In this document: positions 8,603 to 18,549 of the stretch, piece by piece | Position numbering within the stretch: position 1 is the stretch's first letter | Layout of the letters: each line of letters opens with the position of its first letter | Assembly (NCBI RefSeq): GCF_947502415.1 | Contig: NZ_CANMZV010000030.1 | Coordinates: 1-42,738 of the forward strand | Length of the DNA stretch: 42,738 bases | Reading direction: 5' to 3' | From: an uncultured Photobacterium sp. | GTDB lineage: Bacteria; Pseudomonadota; Gammaproteobacteria; Enterobacterales; Vibrionaceae | The notes under the pieces: model-generated | The model's input: only the letters and a program-made list of their open reading frames with translations | Databases searched by the model: none | Told to the model about the DNA's origin: nothing | Position numbers and translations under genes: made by a program

Positions 8603-11443
8603 TCAACAGCGCTGAGATGTTACCCATGCGGCCCCAACCCATTCAACTTCCTCAGGGAAAAGGTGATTATTCGCTTTCTGTGCAAGGATTGAGTTTGCTG
8701 CCGAGTCGCATTGCTCGAATATATATCGATTATTATCCCTCGATGTATCAGTGTCACCGTACTGAGCTGGATCTAATAGCCATTGCCCTAAAGTGGCGGG
8801 ATTATTGCCGACTTTGCCATTTTTGATGGTAAATGCACTGAACTCCTGTTTCATTCTCAGGCCCAAATCGTTTTGCCAGCGGAGTAAGCCGGCCATAAAT
8901 GCATCTCCCATTGATTGATGGCCGACAACCGCAGCCGTTTTACCTTCAAAGCGGTAGCTACTTGCAGTTTTTACCAAGAATGTCAGTAGCTCTGAACTCA
9001 TATCCATCATCACGGTACCAGGGCGAAGTTTCGCCAGTGGTCTGTCGAAGGTGATTTCGCATTTACTACGTCGGGTTCCTAGTTTCTTCATCACCTGCTC
9101 GGGGAGCTTGAGGTGCCAGATTCTCTGAGAGTGAGTTCGATTGAAAATTTCGATGTTTAGGATCTGGCACATACCTGCGACAAAAGCCTCTACATGAGCC
9201 GTAGTTATCGTTAAATCGTTGCTGAGTTCCTCGGGGTTGAAACCGGCAGCATATTGAAACAATTCACGTTGCTTAGATGCAGATTCTTTTGCCATGTTTA
9301 GTGCTTCATCAATACGTTCTTTAGTTCGTTCGATATCGCTGTTTGTTGCGGTTTTGAGGATATCTTCTACGTCGACTAAGTCGGAAATCTCCCCCAAAAT
9401 GTCGTCTTTTAAAGCATCGTTAAACTCATCACCTTGGACAACGGCTAAGTCCTTTACGACTTGATCTATGCGCTCGTACATCAAACCAATAATTTTTTCA
9501 TCAACTGTATCCGGTGAGTGGATATTGAACACAACAACCTTGTTTTTCTGGCCGTAGCGATACAGTCGACCGATTCGTTGAACCAAACGCATAGGATTCC
9601 ATGGGAGATCGTAATTCACCATGATATGACAGTTGCGTTGGAGGTTTATCCCTTCCCCACCGGCTTCAGTTGAGATCAAAAACTGACCGGATTGTTCGAA
9701 ATGCTGTATAGCCTCGGCTCGCTCGTCTCTGGTGAGGCTTCCATGTAATAACGCAACTTTATGTTCACCATAGACAGATGACAGTGCACATCTCAGATAG
9801 TCTTGGGTAGCACGATACTCAGAGAATATGAGTACTTTTTTGTCAGGATCATCCGCCAGTATCTGATGCAATAATTGGTCAAGAAATAACTCCAGTTTGA
9901 GATCTTTCTGAAGCAATGCGCGAGACTCTATGATTAACTCTTCGAGTAGCTCTATTTCACCTTCGAAAAATTGTTGCTGGGAGGTATCATAATTTTCCTC
10001 CATTTCGCCTTGATAGCGTTCGTCTTCACTGTAGTCCTGCGTATGATTTACGCAATCATCATATTCATTACATAATCGCTTGAGGCGACGTTCAAGAGAA
10101 AGATGAATTGCAGCAACGCTGGAAGCTGCCAGCTTTCGATAAACCGTCATCACAAAGCCGATAGCATTTCCAGCTCTGCCAAGAGCCTCCCCTGCTTTAT
10201 AACCTTGCTTGAGGTAGTTTTGCAAAGATCGATCGAATACTTTTGCTTCGTCGTTAATATCGACAGTCATGGCGTGAGTGGACTTTCCATGAAAAACAAA
10301 GTTACCCTCCAAATCGGTCACATCAGCTTTGTAATTTCGGATCACCATATCGTTGAGTAGTTGGGGCTTGAGACTTAATAGTTCAATGTCGCTTTTTAAC
10401 TCTGGACGAAGTAACTCAAGCAATGAGGTGAATTTGTCCTGCAACCCTTGGTGAGGTGTTGCGGTCAGCAGCAGCATGGACTGCGCTTTGCCATAGCGTC
10501 TCAAGTTTGCTGCCAGCTCAAAACGACCTGAGCTGTCATACTGTAATCCGTAAAGGCGGCGTGAGAGTCGATGAGCTTCATCAAAGATCACTAAGTCCCA
10601 AGGTTCAGCTTGAAGAAGTAACTCTTGATGTGCATCTGTTTTTAGACGGTCGATGGAAGCGATGACATTGTCATGCATTTTCCAATGTCTGGGCTCGTTG
10701 ATAGAGAAATCATCGCCGTAGATTTGAAAGTCCCCCAAATCAAATTTCTCATACATTTCGTCCTGCCATTGTTTCGTCAGGCCCGCAGGAGTAATAAGGA
10801 GGATCCTTTTGGCCAATCCCCTTTGCCGTAATGCCGCCAATAGCATTCCGGTCTCAATGGTTTTTCCCAAGCCAACATCATCAGCAATCATCCAGTTAAG
10901 GTTGCCAGAGTTGATAATGTGATGAACGAGATGAATTTGATGCGGCAGCGGATCAATATCAAGGGCAGATAAGGCTCCGGTGTTTTCATTCCAAACTGTC
11001 AATGCATGGGCAAGTACTCGCATACGAAGACGTTCCGCTTGATCATTATTACCTGTTTTAGATGTAATGAATCCATGCTTAACGCCTTGTATATGTTGTA
11101 GGAACTGGAAAGGGATCCAACGACGCAGTCCTGAGGAATTGAATTCCACCAAGAGTTGCTCACTACCCCCCACTTTTCTTGCTTGCTTGATGACACCTTC
11201 TTGAAGCTTCAGTCCTGCATCAGTATGTGCAGCGAGGACATCCATACCAAGCTTAAAGCCGTTACGCAACTGAATAACAGGTACAACTGATATTTCTCCG
11301 GTAGGTATCCACTTGACCTGGGCTTGGCTACCTTCTTGACGTGAATATATCTGAAGAACGATCCCTGTGCGATTTTCCTTTGTATTGGTGGGCAGTGAGA
11401 CCCAACAACCTCGAATGGGATTAATGCTGTAATCAAGAGCCAT
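8603..11443 (-). CDS. SNF2/RapA-type DEAH helicase (DpdE/DrmD-like)
   Basis: 946 residues. N-terminal SH3-like repeats (about 10-120, with GCWVSLP and LGMDVLAA) resemble those of RapA-type and DpdE/DrmD-type helicases. Walker A DDVGLGKT is at 188-196 and DEAH at 288-291. The second RecA domain contains VLIFSEYRATQDYL, LLHGSLTRDER and the arginine-finger block RIGRLYRYGQ. The gene starts 8 bases after the upstream 620-residue gene, with a strong AGAGGA site, so the two are one operon. Such double-stranded-DNA translocases are used in several phage-defence systems (DISARM, Dpd), but none of the partner genes of those systems is nearby. Helicase identity is firm; the defence role is inferred. 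Confidence 0.85.
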   Translation of the reverse strand: MALDYSINPIRGCWVSLPTNTKENRTGIVLQIYSRQEGSQAQVKWIPTGEISVVPVIQLRNGFKLGMDVLAAHTDAGLKLQEGVIKQARKVGGSEQLLVEFNSSGLRRWIPFQFLQHIQGVKHGFITSKTGNNDQAERLRMRVLAHALTVWNENTGALSALDIDPLPHQIHLVHHIINSGNLNWMIADDVGLGKTIETGMLLAALRQRGLAKRILLITPAGLTKQWQDEMYEKFDLGDFQIYGDDFSINEPRHWKMHDNVIASIDRLKTDAHQELLLQAEPWDLVIFDEAHRLSRRLYGLQYDSSGRFELAANLRRYGKAQSMLLLTATPHQGLQDKFTSLLELLRPELKSDIELLSLKPQLLNDMVIRNYKADVTDLEGNFVFHGKSTHAMTVDINDEAKVFDRSLQNYLKQGYKAGEALGRAGNAIGFVMTVYRKLAASSVAAIHLSLERRLKRLCNEYDDCVNHTQDYSEDERYQGEMEENYDTSQQQFFEGEIELLEELIIESRALLQKDLKLELFLDQLLHQILADDPDKKVLIFSEYRATQDYLRCALSSVYGEHKVALLHGSLTRDERAEAIQHFEQSGQFLISTEAGGEGINLQRNCHIMVNYDLPWNPMRLVQRIGRLYRYGQKNKVVVFNIHSPDTVDEKIIGLMYERIDQVVKDLAVVQGDEFNDALKDDILGEISDLVDVEDILKTATNSDIERTKERIDEALNMAKESASKQRELFQYAAGFNPEELSNDLTITTAHVEAFVAGMCQILNIEIFNRTHSQRIWHLKLPEQVMKKLGTRRSKCEITFDRPLAKLRPGTVMMDMSSELLTFLVKTASSYRFEGKTAAVVGHQSMGDAFMAGLLRWQNDLGLRMKQEFSAFTIKNGKVGNNPATLGQWLLDPAQYGDTDTSRDNNRYIFEQCDSAANSILAQKANNHLFPEEVEWVGAAWVTSQRC

Positions 11444-11451
11444 TTTTTCCT

Positions 11452-13314
11452 CTAGAAAAGCTGATTTTTAAAAACCTGTTCATCAATGCAAGTTCCTTCC
11501 ATGATATGTTCTGGCCTGAATGTACTTCGATACAAACCTTGTGGGCCATGAGTAAAACCCAATTCGGATAGATTGTTGTAAAGCGTATTTTGGGCGATGT
11601 CATACAGGCCACAGTCACAAAAAGCCTCCACCTCTTCATCGTTGAATCCGCCAAATCGATTTGGAGCAACTCTTTGATGGCCAAACTTAAGGCTATGGTA
11701 AAGCCACATAGAGAAGTAACGATTAAAAGCGCGGTAATACCTAATAAGTACAGGGGAGGAGATCCATTCCTCATAAAGAATTTCGATGGACTCCTGAATC
11801 TCAACCATATCAGGTAATGAATCGTAGGGGCCTTCTAGAGTTTTGATAACCCTTAAGCAATCAGACCAACTGATATTGCGATAGGCATCATCAGAATGAC
11901 CATTTTTGCTAATGCGGATCCATAGGTGGGGGCTTTGCTTCCAATATGATTGTATTTTGGATGCAATAATAAATTCATCTGGTGTCATGCCCTCAGATAT
12001 GTGTCGCTCCAGGGTTTTTATTATTGCGCCATAGCCACGACTTGAAAGTAAGACCGTTAGAAAATCGATATGACTTATTGGCCAATCATTCTCATAAATA
12101 AACTGGATAGCTCTAAGTCGGGCCTTGTCACTGAGGAGTAGAGATGATGTGAGGATTGAGGTATCTGGTTCGCGAGGCTCTATTGGCTCAGGTTCAAGCC
12201 ACATATCCTGCACACTGTCGTAGTTGTCGATATCAATAAATTCAATTTCTGGAAGTGCTTCACTCTGGGCATCATTGAACTCCCAAAGTTCAAGGCTTTC
12301 ATCCCAGTCTTGATCCAACTCATCCGATTCAGGTAGCAACAGCTCGTCGTCAGGATATTGGTAACTGTTAAGTTCTAGAGGCTCAGAACCAACGTTAGCT
12401 TGTGGCGTGAAAGCCCTCTCATCATCCAGAGCATCAGCGCTTGTTTTAGGGGTAGATTCGTTTTGTTGAATATAATCTGTATCCTGGCTGGATTGTTTGC
12501 CCGTTGGTGTCTGTAAAAGCTCATTTATTAGAGCCGGAGAGCTTGTTGTTATTGTTTGAGAAGAGGCTTTAACGAAGCCTTTATCCAACCATTTGGGTTG
12601 ATATGATATGGCTTGAGCTTCGCTTGCTAAGATCTCTGAGTTGTGCTCATCTGCAGGTACTTGCAGCGATGCTGAAGGGGATAATGCGGTAATTTTTTGA
12701 ATGTGCTTAGGTGATTCCCTGTTTTCGTCCACTTTTGTTTTTTTTACGCGGTTTAAGGATAAAGTTTTTCTTTTCGTCCTTACTTCGAAATCTTGTCGAG
12801 ATTCAGCCACTGATGTGGTGATAGCGGGCGTTGTTATTACTCTTTTTTGTTCCGTAGGGCTTGTTGAAGAATCAGAACTAGGAGTCTTGTCATCTGAATC
12901 CATTGAAGGCCATCTGGTTTCTGGTGGCATTTGTTTTAACGAGAGTATCGGGCGCTTCTTTGTGGGGCGTTTGTGGTGATACTCAGGTTCTTCTTCACCG
13001 TATTCATAAACGTCAGCTGCCTGGTATTGCTGAGCTTCTTGGACGATGTAATCGAAGTCGGACTCTTCAGGGTATAATCGATGGCTGGATTGTGCATGAG
13101 CCAATAATGCTGCGGCTTTTCTACGAGCTTTCCTTGCCGCTTTGCGTGCTCCTTGCCGACTTTTGATTAACGCATAGACTTGCCATAGTTCTGGTGAACG
13201 AGGAGCTTTGCCTAATTGCTGTTTTAACAAGCGTTCTGCTTGTTGCAGTCGATTACAATCAATACAAACTTGTATCTGCTGTAAGCTTCTGGGTTGGTCA
13301 CTTTGCTCTGCCAT
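11452..13314 (-). CDS. unknown 620-residue protein paired with the helicase
   Basis: Not recognised. The N-terminus (about 1-75) looks like a short TPR-type helical hairpin (RLQQAERLLKQQLGKAPRSP, then LWQVYALIKSRQG) followed by a very basic stretch rich in AARKA. Residues about 110-380 are low-complexity, rich in S, T, E and D and probably disordered, with an acidic segment at about 310-385. The C-terminal 240 residues form a compact-looking domain (from SDKARLRAIQFIYENDWPIS) rich in W, Y and F. A tethered N-terminal and C-terminal domain joined by an acidic linker fits an adaptor. The start at 13314 has AAGGA just upstream. It is co-transcribed with the helicase. Confidence 0.75.
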   Translation of the reverse strand: MAEQSDQPRSLQQIQVCIDCNRLQQAERLLKQQLGKAPRSPELWQVYALIKSRQGARKAARKARRKAAALLAHAQSSHRLYPEESDFDYIVQEAQQYQAADVYEYGEEEPEYHHKRPTKKRPILSLKQMPPETRWPSMDSDDKTPSSDSSTSPTEQKRVITTPAITTSVAESRQDFEVRTKRKTLSLNRVKKTKVDENRESPKHIQKITALSPSASLQVPADEHNSEILASEAQAISYQPKWLDKGFVKASSQTITTSSPALINELLQTPTGKQSSQDTDYIQQNESTPKTSADALDDERAFTPQANVGSEPLELNSYQYPDDELLLPESDELDQDWDESLELWEFNDAQSEALPEIEFIDIDNYDSVQDMWLEPEPIEPREPDTSILTSSLLLSDKARLRAIQFIYENDWPISHIDFLTVLLSSRGYGAIIKTLERHISEGMTPDEFIIASKIQSYWKQSPHLWIRISKNGHSDDAYRNISWSDCLRVIKTLEGPYDSLPDMVEIQESIEILYEEWISSPVLIRYYRAFNRYFSMWLYHSLKFGHQRVAPNRFGGFNDEEVEAFCDCGLYDIAQNTLYNNLSELGFTHGPQGLYRSTFRPEHIMEGTCIDEQVFKNQLF

Positions 13315-13743
13315 TCCTTGTGTCCAGCTAAGTGTATTTAGATTCCTTTTTTCACAGTTTCGCAGGATTTATCATTGTAGACTGCGATCTGACATACAAA
13401 AAACATCTACTGTAGCGTGAATTTTTTTAGTTACATGATGTGATTTCTGACGTTTTTCTGGTTATTACAATTCCCGTTCTTTTCAGCTTACATCAAAAAA
13501 TATGGCATCTATGTTAACAGGTTATAAGTAAGCAAATGTACTAACTTAAAAGGGGGCGTTTTCGAGTTAGCCATTACCGACTAACTCAATGGGGGCAAGA
13601 ATCGTAAACTGTCACTTTACTAATAAGTTTCGGAAAACTTTTGTATTGCCTATATATTGATTCAAGCAGGGAGACCTACCAGCTCTTCATAGTATAGTTA
13701 CTTCAAGATTGCATTCTATCGAGTAACTTCCCACGAGCGTGGA
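13315..13743. other. intergenic region before the helicase operon
   Basis: An AT-rich region of 429 bases that should contain the promoter of the 620-residue/helicase operon. An inverted repeat ATGAGAT-t-ATCTCAT (13746-13760) sits at the very end of the next gene. I see no coding region here. Confidence 0.4.
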
Positions 13744-14904
13744 TCATGAGATTATCTCATAGGAGTGAACAGAGCGTTTATTGATGCCATAAATTCCGTG
13801 CCTTGCCTTGTCAAGTGAAGAAGCCCTAACACCGTATCCTTGATTCACCACCATATCGATAAGCTTATCTATATCCTCATCAAATAGTTCAATCGCATCT
13901 TCCTTTCGATTACTACCATTGGATACGCGATAAGAAAAAATACCCGTGGTTCGATTACGCAATTTCACTGGATAGAGCGCAATGCCATCATCGCAAATGA
14001 GCTTTAGTCTCATACAGAACTTATCTGATGCATAAGTATTGGACACTATTGGTGATGATTTATTTGCTTTTCTCATTACAGGCTCCTTTATTACTGTCAC
14101 TTGGGGTGTCAAAGACGTGATGCCATCATTTATGGCAAGCTTGACTGCGGTCTGAGCTTGCAAGCCAAGGTTCTGGCGCAGGTTATTATTCTCTCCCAAC
14201 CAGTTTGGTATCAGTGCGCCCTGGCTTGCAAAGTGCTCAACGTGAACAACGGTAACTTTCCCGTCAGTGTAAGAAACGTCATTAATCCACTTCCAGTTTC
14301 CAGGTCGATTCTTGGAAAAGAGCTTATATGCTTCTCTGACATAGTTAAGTTTTGTCCCAAGCCCAAACATAACAATCAGCTTCACTCGTTCTGGCAAATC
14401 GACTAAAAAACGTTGAGTACAATTATTTGCGATCTGACTGCCGAAGTCGGTCTTTACGAATTTGTCTAGCATACCGCCACCTGAGCCTTTCCATTTATTG
14501 GTCTTGGCATCTAACTGCTCGACAGTGCAACGAATTAGTGAGCCAAAGTGAAACCTATTATTGCTTTCATTGATCAAGGCATCACATTTATATCTCGAAT
14601 TTTGGTCAATTGTTTCATCCTCCAACAGACCAATATGCGATAAAATTTTATCGACATTTTTTCTGCTCCCCTTATAAGCAATTTTGTTATGAGGTGTTGC
14701 TAAAAGGGCTCCTACTTGAGTTGGCCCTTTAGAAAAGCCGAGGACTATAATTTCCGGCTCAGAACACCCCCAAGCCAATGGATTATTGCTAATTCGCCAG
14801 CCATTCCCGCCGTCGTTTTTGGTCTTATCGAATTGTACTTCTTCTGCTTGGCATGAATAGCATCGAGTGCACTGTATACGTCCATGTTCAGGTAACTTAT
14901 GCAT
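13744..14904 (-). CDS. unknown 386-residue protein, possible uracil-DNA-glycosylase-like fold
   Basis: An N-terminal cysteine cluster C15-x2-C18-x2-C21 suggests a zinc or iron-sulphur site. The block SEPEIIVLGFSKGPTQ (about 49-64) resembles the first active-site motif region of the uracil-DNA-glycosylase superfamily. LIVMFGLGTK and VVHVEHFASQGALIPNW further along sit where that family has its second strand and its His-containing motif. The C-terminal 100 residues are unrelated. The start overlaps the upstream gene by 8 bases. The fold is a tentative reading of motifs, and an unrelated alpha/beta fold is possible. Confidence 0.7.
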   Translation of the reverse strand: MHKLPEHGRIQCTRCYSCQAEEVQFDKTKNDGGNGWRISNNPLAWGCSEPEIIVLGFSKGPTQVGALLATPHNKIAYKGSRKNVDKILSHIGLLEDETIDQNSRYKCDALINESNNRFHFGSLIRCTVEQLDAKTNKWKGSGGGMLDKFVKTDFGSQIANNCTQRFLVDLPERVKLIVMFGLGTKLNYVREAYKLFSKNRPGNWKWINDVSYTDGKVTVVHVEHFASQGALIPNWLGENNNLRQNLGLQAQTAVKLAINDGITSLTPQVTVIKEPVMRKANKSSPIVSNTYASDKFCMRLKLICDDGIALYPVKLRNRTTGIFSYRVSNGSNRKEDAIELFDEDIDKLIDMVVNQGYGVRASSLDKARHGIYGINKRSVHSYEIIS

Positions 14905-15748
14905 TGATATCCTTCTTCATATTTTCCAGCTGGTCTATTAAGGGTTCATTATTAAAGCGATAATCTCGCTTAGTTAACACGTTCTGTACCCAAAAGGATT
15001 TGTCGCTCAAACTAACGATAAGGCTTTTTCCTGTCGCAGGCGGGATCTTCCGCACTACATCCCCATGTTCGTTGGTCATAACTGCTTCGATTTTTCCATT
15101 CTCCAGCGTCGCTAAGGCGTTTGAGAACTTCATTTCCTGCTCTTTGGTCATGACATTGGTTAAGAGAATAGTCTTAAACACCAAGCCGTTACTTTTGGGT
15201 AGTTTGTTGCTAACAAGGATAAAGTTTCTGAAAACGAAATAATTCACATCATTCAACCGAGTGATTGGTACGTTTTCTGAGATGAGCCATTCAATAACTG
15301 GGTAAACAATAGCGCCAATTTCACCGATTGATTTTTCATTAAACCTCTGGATACCTCTGACCAAAAAGTGCTCATGAAAATAAAAATTGCTTGCCCACAT
15401 TAAATAAAATCCAGGCTTACCTTTTAAGTGTTTTCTGGAGTCATAGTATCCGAGGATGAATCCGCACAGGTTACCCATGCCTTCAGCAGGAGCAAGTTCT
15501 GGCTCTATTGCAGAGAATTCAGCGCAAAAGTGCCAAGAGGATAACCTCCGATATCTTTTATTGAAAAGAATGAAGTCCCCGTACCATGCGAGCTCTTCCT
15601 GCATGAAACGCTCTGCACTTGCTCTACTTTTCTTCTCGTATATATTCGCACGACTCATTTTAAGACACAGCAGCTCATCACCCACAGCTTGAGCTTGCCT
15701 CAAAGTTCCTTTTAAGATTGCCTTTGCTTCGGTTTCCCCAGTAATCAT
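14897..15748 (-). CDS. unknown 283-residue protein, first gene of a two-gene operon
   Basis: Not recognised. It is a soluble protein with many aromatic residues. The N-terminus is helical (TEAKAILKGTLRQAQAVGDE). The middle contains YGDFILFNKRYRRLSSWHFCAEF and HEHFLVRGIQRF, and the end is charged. No signal peptide or membrane segment is visible. GGGAGAG lies about 7 bases before the ATG at 15748. It overlaps the UDG-like gene downstream, so the two products probably act together. The divergent 399-residue gene starts 226 bases away. Confidence 0.7.
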   Translation of the reverse strand: MITGETEAKAILKGTLRQAQAVGDELLCLKMSRANIYEKKSRASAERFMQEELAWYGDFILFNKRYRRLSSWHFCAEFSAIEPELAPAEGMGNLCGFILGYYDSRKHLKGKPGFYLMWASNFYFHEHFLVRGIQRFNEKSIGEIGAIVYPVIEWLISENVPITRLNDVNYFVFRNFILVSNKLPKSNGLVFKTILLTNVMTKEQEMKFSNALATLENGKIEAVMTNEHGDVVRKIPPATGKSLIVSLSDKSFWVQNVLTKRDYRFNNEPLIDQLENMKKDINA

Positions 15749-15973
15749 TAAACTCTCCCTGTCATCTTACTGATAAGATTGTCTCATGACGTTTGTAATT
15801 AATGCTTTAACTGGCTCTTTTCTGCTCCGTCTTAATGATCCTACATACTACGATAGATGGTAAAATCATTAGTTCAAATAAATAATGAATGTTTTTTTTA
15901 GCCAAATTGACATATAAGAATAACTATATAAAGATAAAGTATCGGTACAAGTTAAGGGGCAAGTAAACGCCAC

Positions 15974-17173
15974 ATGCATAACCTAAAAAACGAGACCCAA
16001 AGATTTTGTGAGTTCTTAGAGTTCTTTTTATCGCCTCTAGGTCTGCCTGGTGCATACGACTATTACACTGAAAGTAAGATTGACCATTTTGTCTGTGTTT
16101 GTGAAGAGTTAAGAGATACTGGTCGTCTAGATGTCAGTCGGTGTTCAACAGTAGATTTGTTTCACTTTACAAATTCGATGATTCAATTAATGAAAGCCTT
16201 CGAGCAAGATCCGTGTCTAGGTTGGGGAGAAATTTCAGAGGACAATGAAGCATCAGGCTTAATTGAAGTTATGTATATTGGGCTTGGTTATGCGTTAATT
16301 TATGAAGAAGATGCAAGTGCCTTTGATACTGACTATGTTCGCGCATTAGCAGCTGTGGCACGCATGAAGTACTCAAGTTTTAAATCAACAATTTCAGCCT
16401 CAGCTTTGAATGAGGATGACCTCAAAGCCTTTGTGCAAACCCGGCGTGGATTCTTACCTCTTGTCATGTATAACAGTGAAGCCTTACAAGATAACTACAA
16501 ACTGATTTATTATGGTGAGCATTCACATACATTAAGAATAGTGGCAAAAACGCTGCTAAATAGGGCTGAATGGCGCAAGGTCGAACGCTCGCGTTTATGT
16601 GACATTTTAGGTGTCGAATCAGAGGAAGAACTTACTAAAGTGATAGTCAGCCCTGAAAACTGCGCAACGGTTGCTCAAGTTCTGTCACTAGATCTTGATT
16701 CATTTGTTGGTTTATTACAATCCATTGAGTTGGAGTATGAAAAAGCGGCAATTATTAACAAGTACAAACAAGCGAGCGAATTACCTTCTAAGATCACGGC
16801 AGCGGAAATAAAAAATGACGAAGACCGTATCACGCCAACTGAATTCATTGAATTAACAAAAAGCATTGGCCGAGTTCACCCCAATTACAAAGCGAACAAA
16901 AAGTTAATGGGAATGCTGCTACAAAATGGTACGGAGATAGGCGTAGAAATTTCGACCACGAAGACAGTGAATATATGGCTCAATGCATCAAGAAAAGCTA
17001 TTGCTTTGGAGCCTTTCATCAAAGCAGAATATGAACAGACATCGGCGGATGAGTCCAATTATGGCCGGCACAGTGCGTTACGCATTTACAACCAGCTTTC
17101 ACGGGAACCTGTTATCAAGTTGACCTTAAAAAGTGTTGGTGATGCTAAGTTGGTTATTAACCATCTTAAATAA
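15974..17173 (+). CDS. unknown 399-residue protein, divergent from the UDG-like pair
   Basis: Not recognised. Mostly alpha-helical by composition, acidic, and without a signal peptide. A segment at about 205-235 (RSRLCDILGVESEEELTKVI) could be a small helix-turn-helix. The C-terminus (GRHSALRIYNQLSREPVIKL) looks like a beta-rich DNA- or peptide-contacting module. AAGGGG lies about 18 bases before the ATG, farther than usual, so the start is uncertain. It shares a 226-base divergent promoter region with the operon at 15748-13744 and could be its regulator or a third component. Confidence 0.65.
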   Translation: MHNLKNETQRFCEFLEFFLSPLGLPGAYDYYTESKIDHFVCVCEELRDTGRLDVSRCSTVDLFHFTNSMIQLMKAFEQDPCLGWGEISEDNEASGLIEVMYIGLGYALIYEEDASAFDTDYVRALAAVARMKYSSFKSTISASALNEDDLKAFVQTRRGFLPLVMYNSEALQDNYKLIYYGEHSHTLRIVAKTLLNRAEWRKVERSRLCDILGVESEEELTKVIVSPENCATVAQVLSLDLDSFVGLLQSIELEYEKAAIINKYKQASELPSKITAAEIKNDEDRITPTEFIELTKSIGRVHPNYKANKKLMGMLLQNGTEIGVEISTTKTVNIWLNASRKAIALEPFIKAEYEQTSADESNYGRHSALRIYNQLSREPVIKLTLKSVGDAKLVINHLK

Positions 17174-17712
17174 GGCAAAACCATATACACAAAATAACAG
17201 TCAATATGGATACAATTCTCGTAAAATGGTTTCATGTAATGGATTTATATGCTGGAGGAATTAGATAACTTGAAACTTAATTTATAACGAAAAATGTTAC
17301 GAACCAAGGTTAAGTACTTATTTCATAATTCCAAATTTCTATCCAAAGCACTGGATGCCATTGCTAAAATGAAGATAAGATCGAGGGAAATTTTCCTAGC
17401 AATCTGTCTACTCCGAGAGCCTTAGAGCGTATTCTAATTCAACCCTGGTCTAACAAATGGTGTTATCTAAATTACCAGGGTAACTGCCTCTGCACCTTTG
17501 GATTTGTTTTCGTGATGGTGGACTAAAGCACAGCTATCAAGTCACTCACCTTTTCAAAGATTGTGTTTTATATCAATTAGTAATATCACACTTCATTTGT
17601 AATACATATTGTTTTGTCAGTTAGGTAGGCGTAGTCTTTTACGTTCAAAATCAGCACCGGATACATCGGTGGTGCTTTCCCCGTGCTTCAGTTCCAACAA
17701 AAAGGTGATTTT
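17174..17712 (+). promoter_or_regulatory. pst leader and intergenic region with hairpins
   Basis: A perfect 8-base inverted repeat ACCCTGGT (17442-17449) / ACCAGGGT (17474-17481) lies mid-region. A second stem, AGCACC...GGTGCT, lies at about 17650-17675, close to pstS and so probably in its 5' leader. I do not see a clean pho box (CTGTCAT-like tandem). No gene was found. Confidence 0.4.
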
Positions 17713-18546
17713 ATGCGACTCAAATCTGGTTTTCTCCGGTTGCTTGTTTGTGGCATGTGCTTTATTCCGGCTATCAGTCAGGCATCTGATCTAGACAATT
17801 TCAAAGGGCTTTCTGGAACGCTCAATATCGCAGGGGGAACGGCACATATCCCGGTCATGAAACAAGCCGCCAAAGCTGTTATGAAATCCAATAGCGAAAT
17901 TCGTATCACAATCGCGGGAGGAGGATCTGGTGTAGGTGCCCAGCAAGTGGCCAAAGGCCTGGTTGAGATAGGAAACACTGGCCGACAATTAAAACCGGGT
18001 GAAGCAAAACACGGGCTGATCTCGTTCCCATTCGCTATCGACGGCGTAGCGGTCATCATCAATCCGTCGAATCCAATTCAAGCATTAACCCAACAAGAAG
18101 TGGCCGATATCTTTGCAGGCAAAATCACCAACTGGCAGTCTCTAGGCGGAAATGATCGCCCTATCAACATTTTTACACGAGATGAGGCCAGTGGTACCCG
18201 TGCCGTTTTCGTAAAAAAATTGCTTCACAACTCACCAATGGTCAATCACGCCAATGTTGTACCGTCTAATGGCGCAATGAAAACAGCCATCGCACGCGAT
18301 CCTGGTGCCATCGGCTACAGTAGCGTTGGCTATATAGACAGCATGGTTAAAGCGCCAGCTCTAGATAATGTCCAACCTACCAATGAAGCCTGTGCATCCG
18401 GCGAATACCCTATTGTGCGCAAGCTATACATGAACACCAAAGGCGAACCTAAAGGACTGGTGCGAGAATTTATTAATTTTATCTACAGCCCGCAGGGTGC
18501 TGAATATATTCGCGCGTCTGGATATATTCCAGTCAGCAATAAATAA
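17713..18546 (+). CDS. pstS: phosphate-binding periplasmic protein PstS
   Basis: 277 residues from the ATG at 17713, chosen because AAAGGTGA lies 5 bases upstream. A signal peptide spans about 1-25 (cleavage near SQAS-D). The mature protein carries the PstS features: LNIAGGTAHIP near the start, the phosphate-binding IAGGGSGVGAQQV at about 74-86, VADIFAGKITNW and FTRDEASGTRAVF. It captures phosphate in the periplasm for PstC-PstA-PstB. It is the first gene of a tight pstSCAB operon. No phoU or phoBR is adjacent, which is unusual for an enterobacterial-type cluster but common for the second Vibrio pst locus. Confidence 0.92.
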   Translation: MRLKSGFLRLLVCGMCFIPAISQASDLDNFKGLSGTLNIAGGTAHIPVMKQAAKAVMKSNSEIRITIAGGGSGVGAQQVAKGLVEIGNTGRQLKPGEAKHGLISFPFAIDGVAVIINPSNPIQALTQQEVADIFAGKITNWQSLGGNDRPINIFTRDEASGTRAVFVKKLLHNSPMVNHANVVPSNGAMKTAIARDPGAIGYSSVGYIDSMVKAPALDNVQPTNEACASGEYPIVRKLYMNTKGEPKGLVREFINFIYSPQGAEYIRASGYIPVSNK

Positions 18547-18549
18547 CCC

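Noticed and set aside
8603..13314. DISARM or Dpd system
   Set aside because: Only the helicase type fits. No methylase, PLD partner, tgt-like DpdA or other required gene is adjacent.
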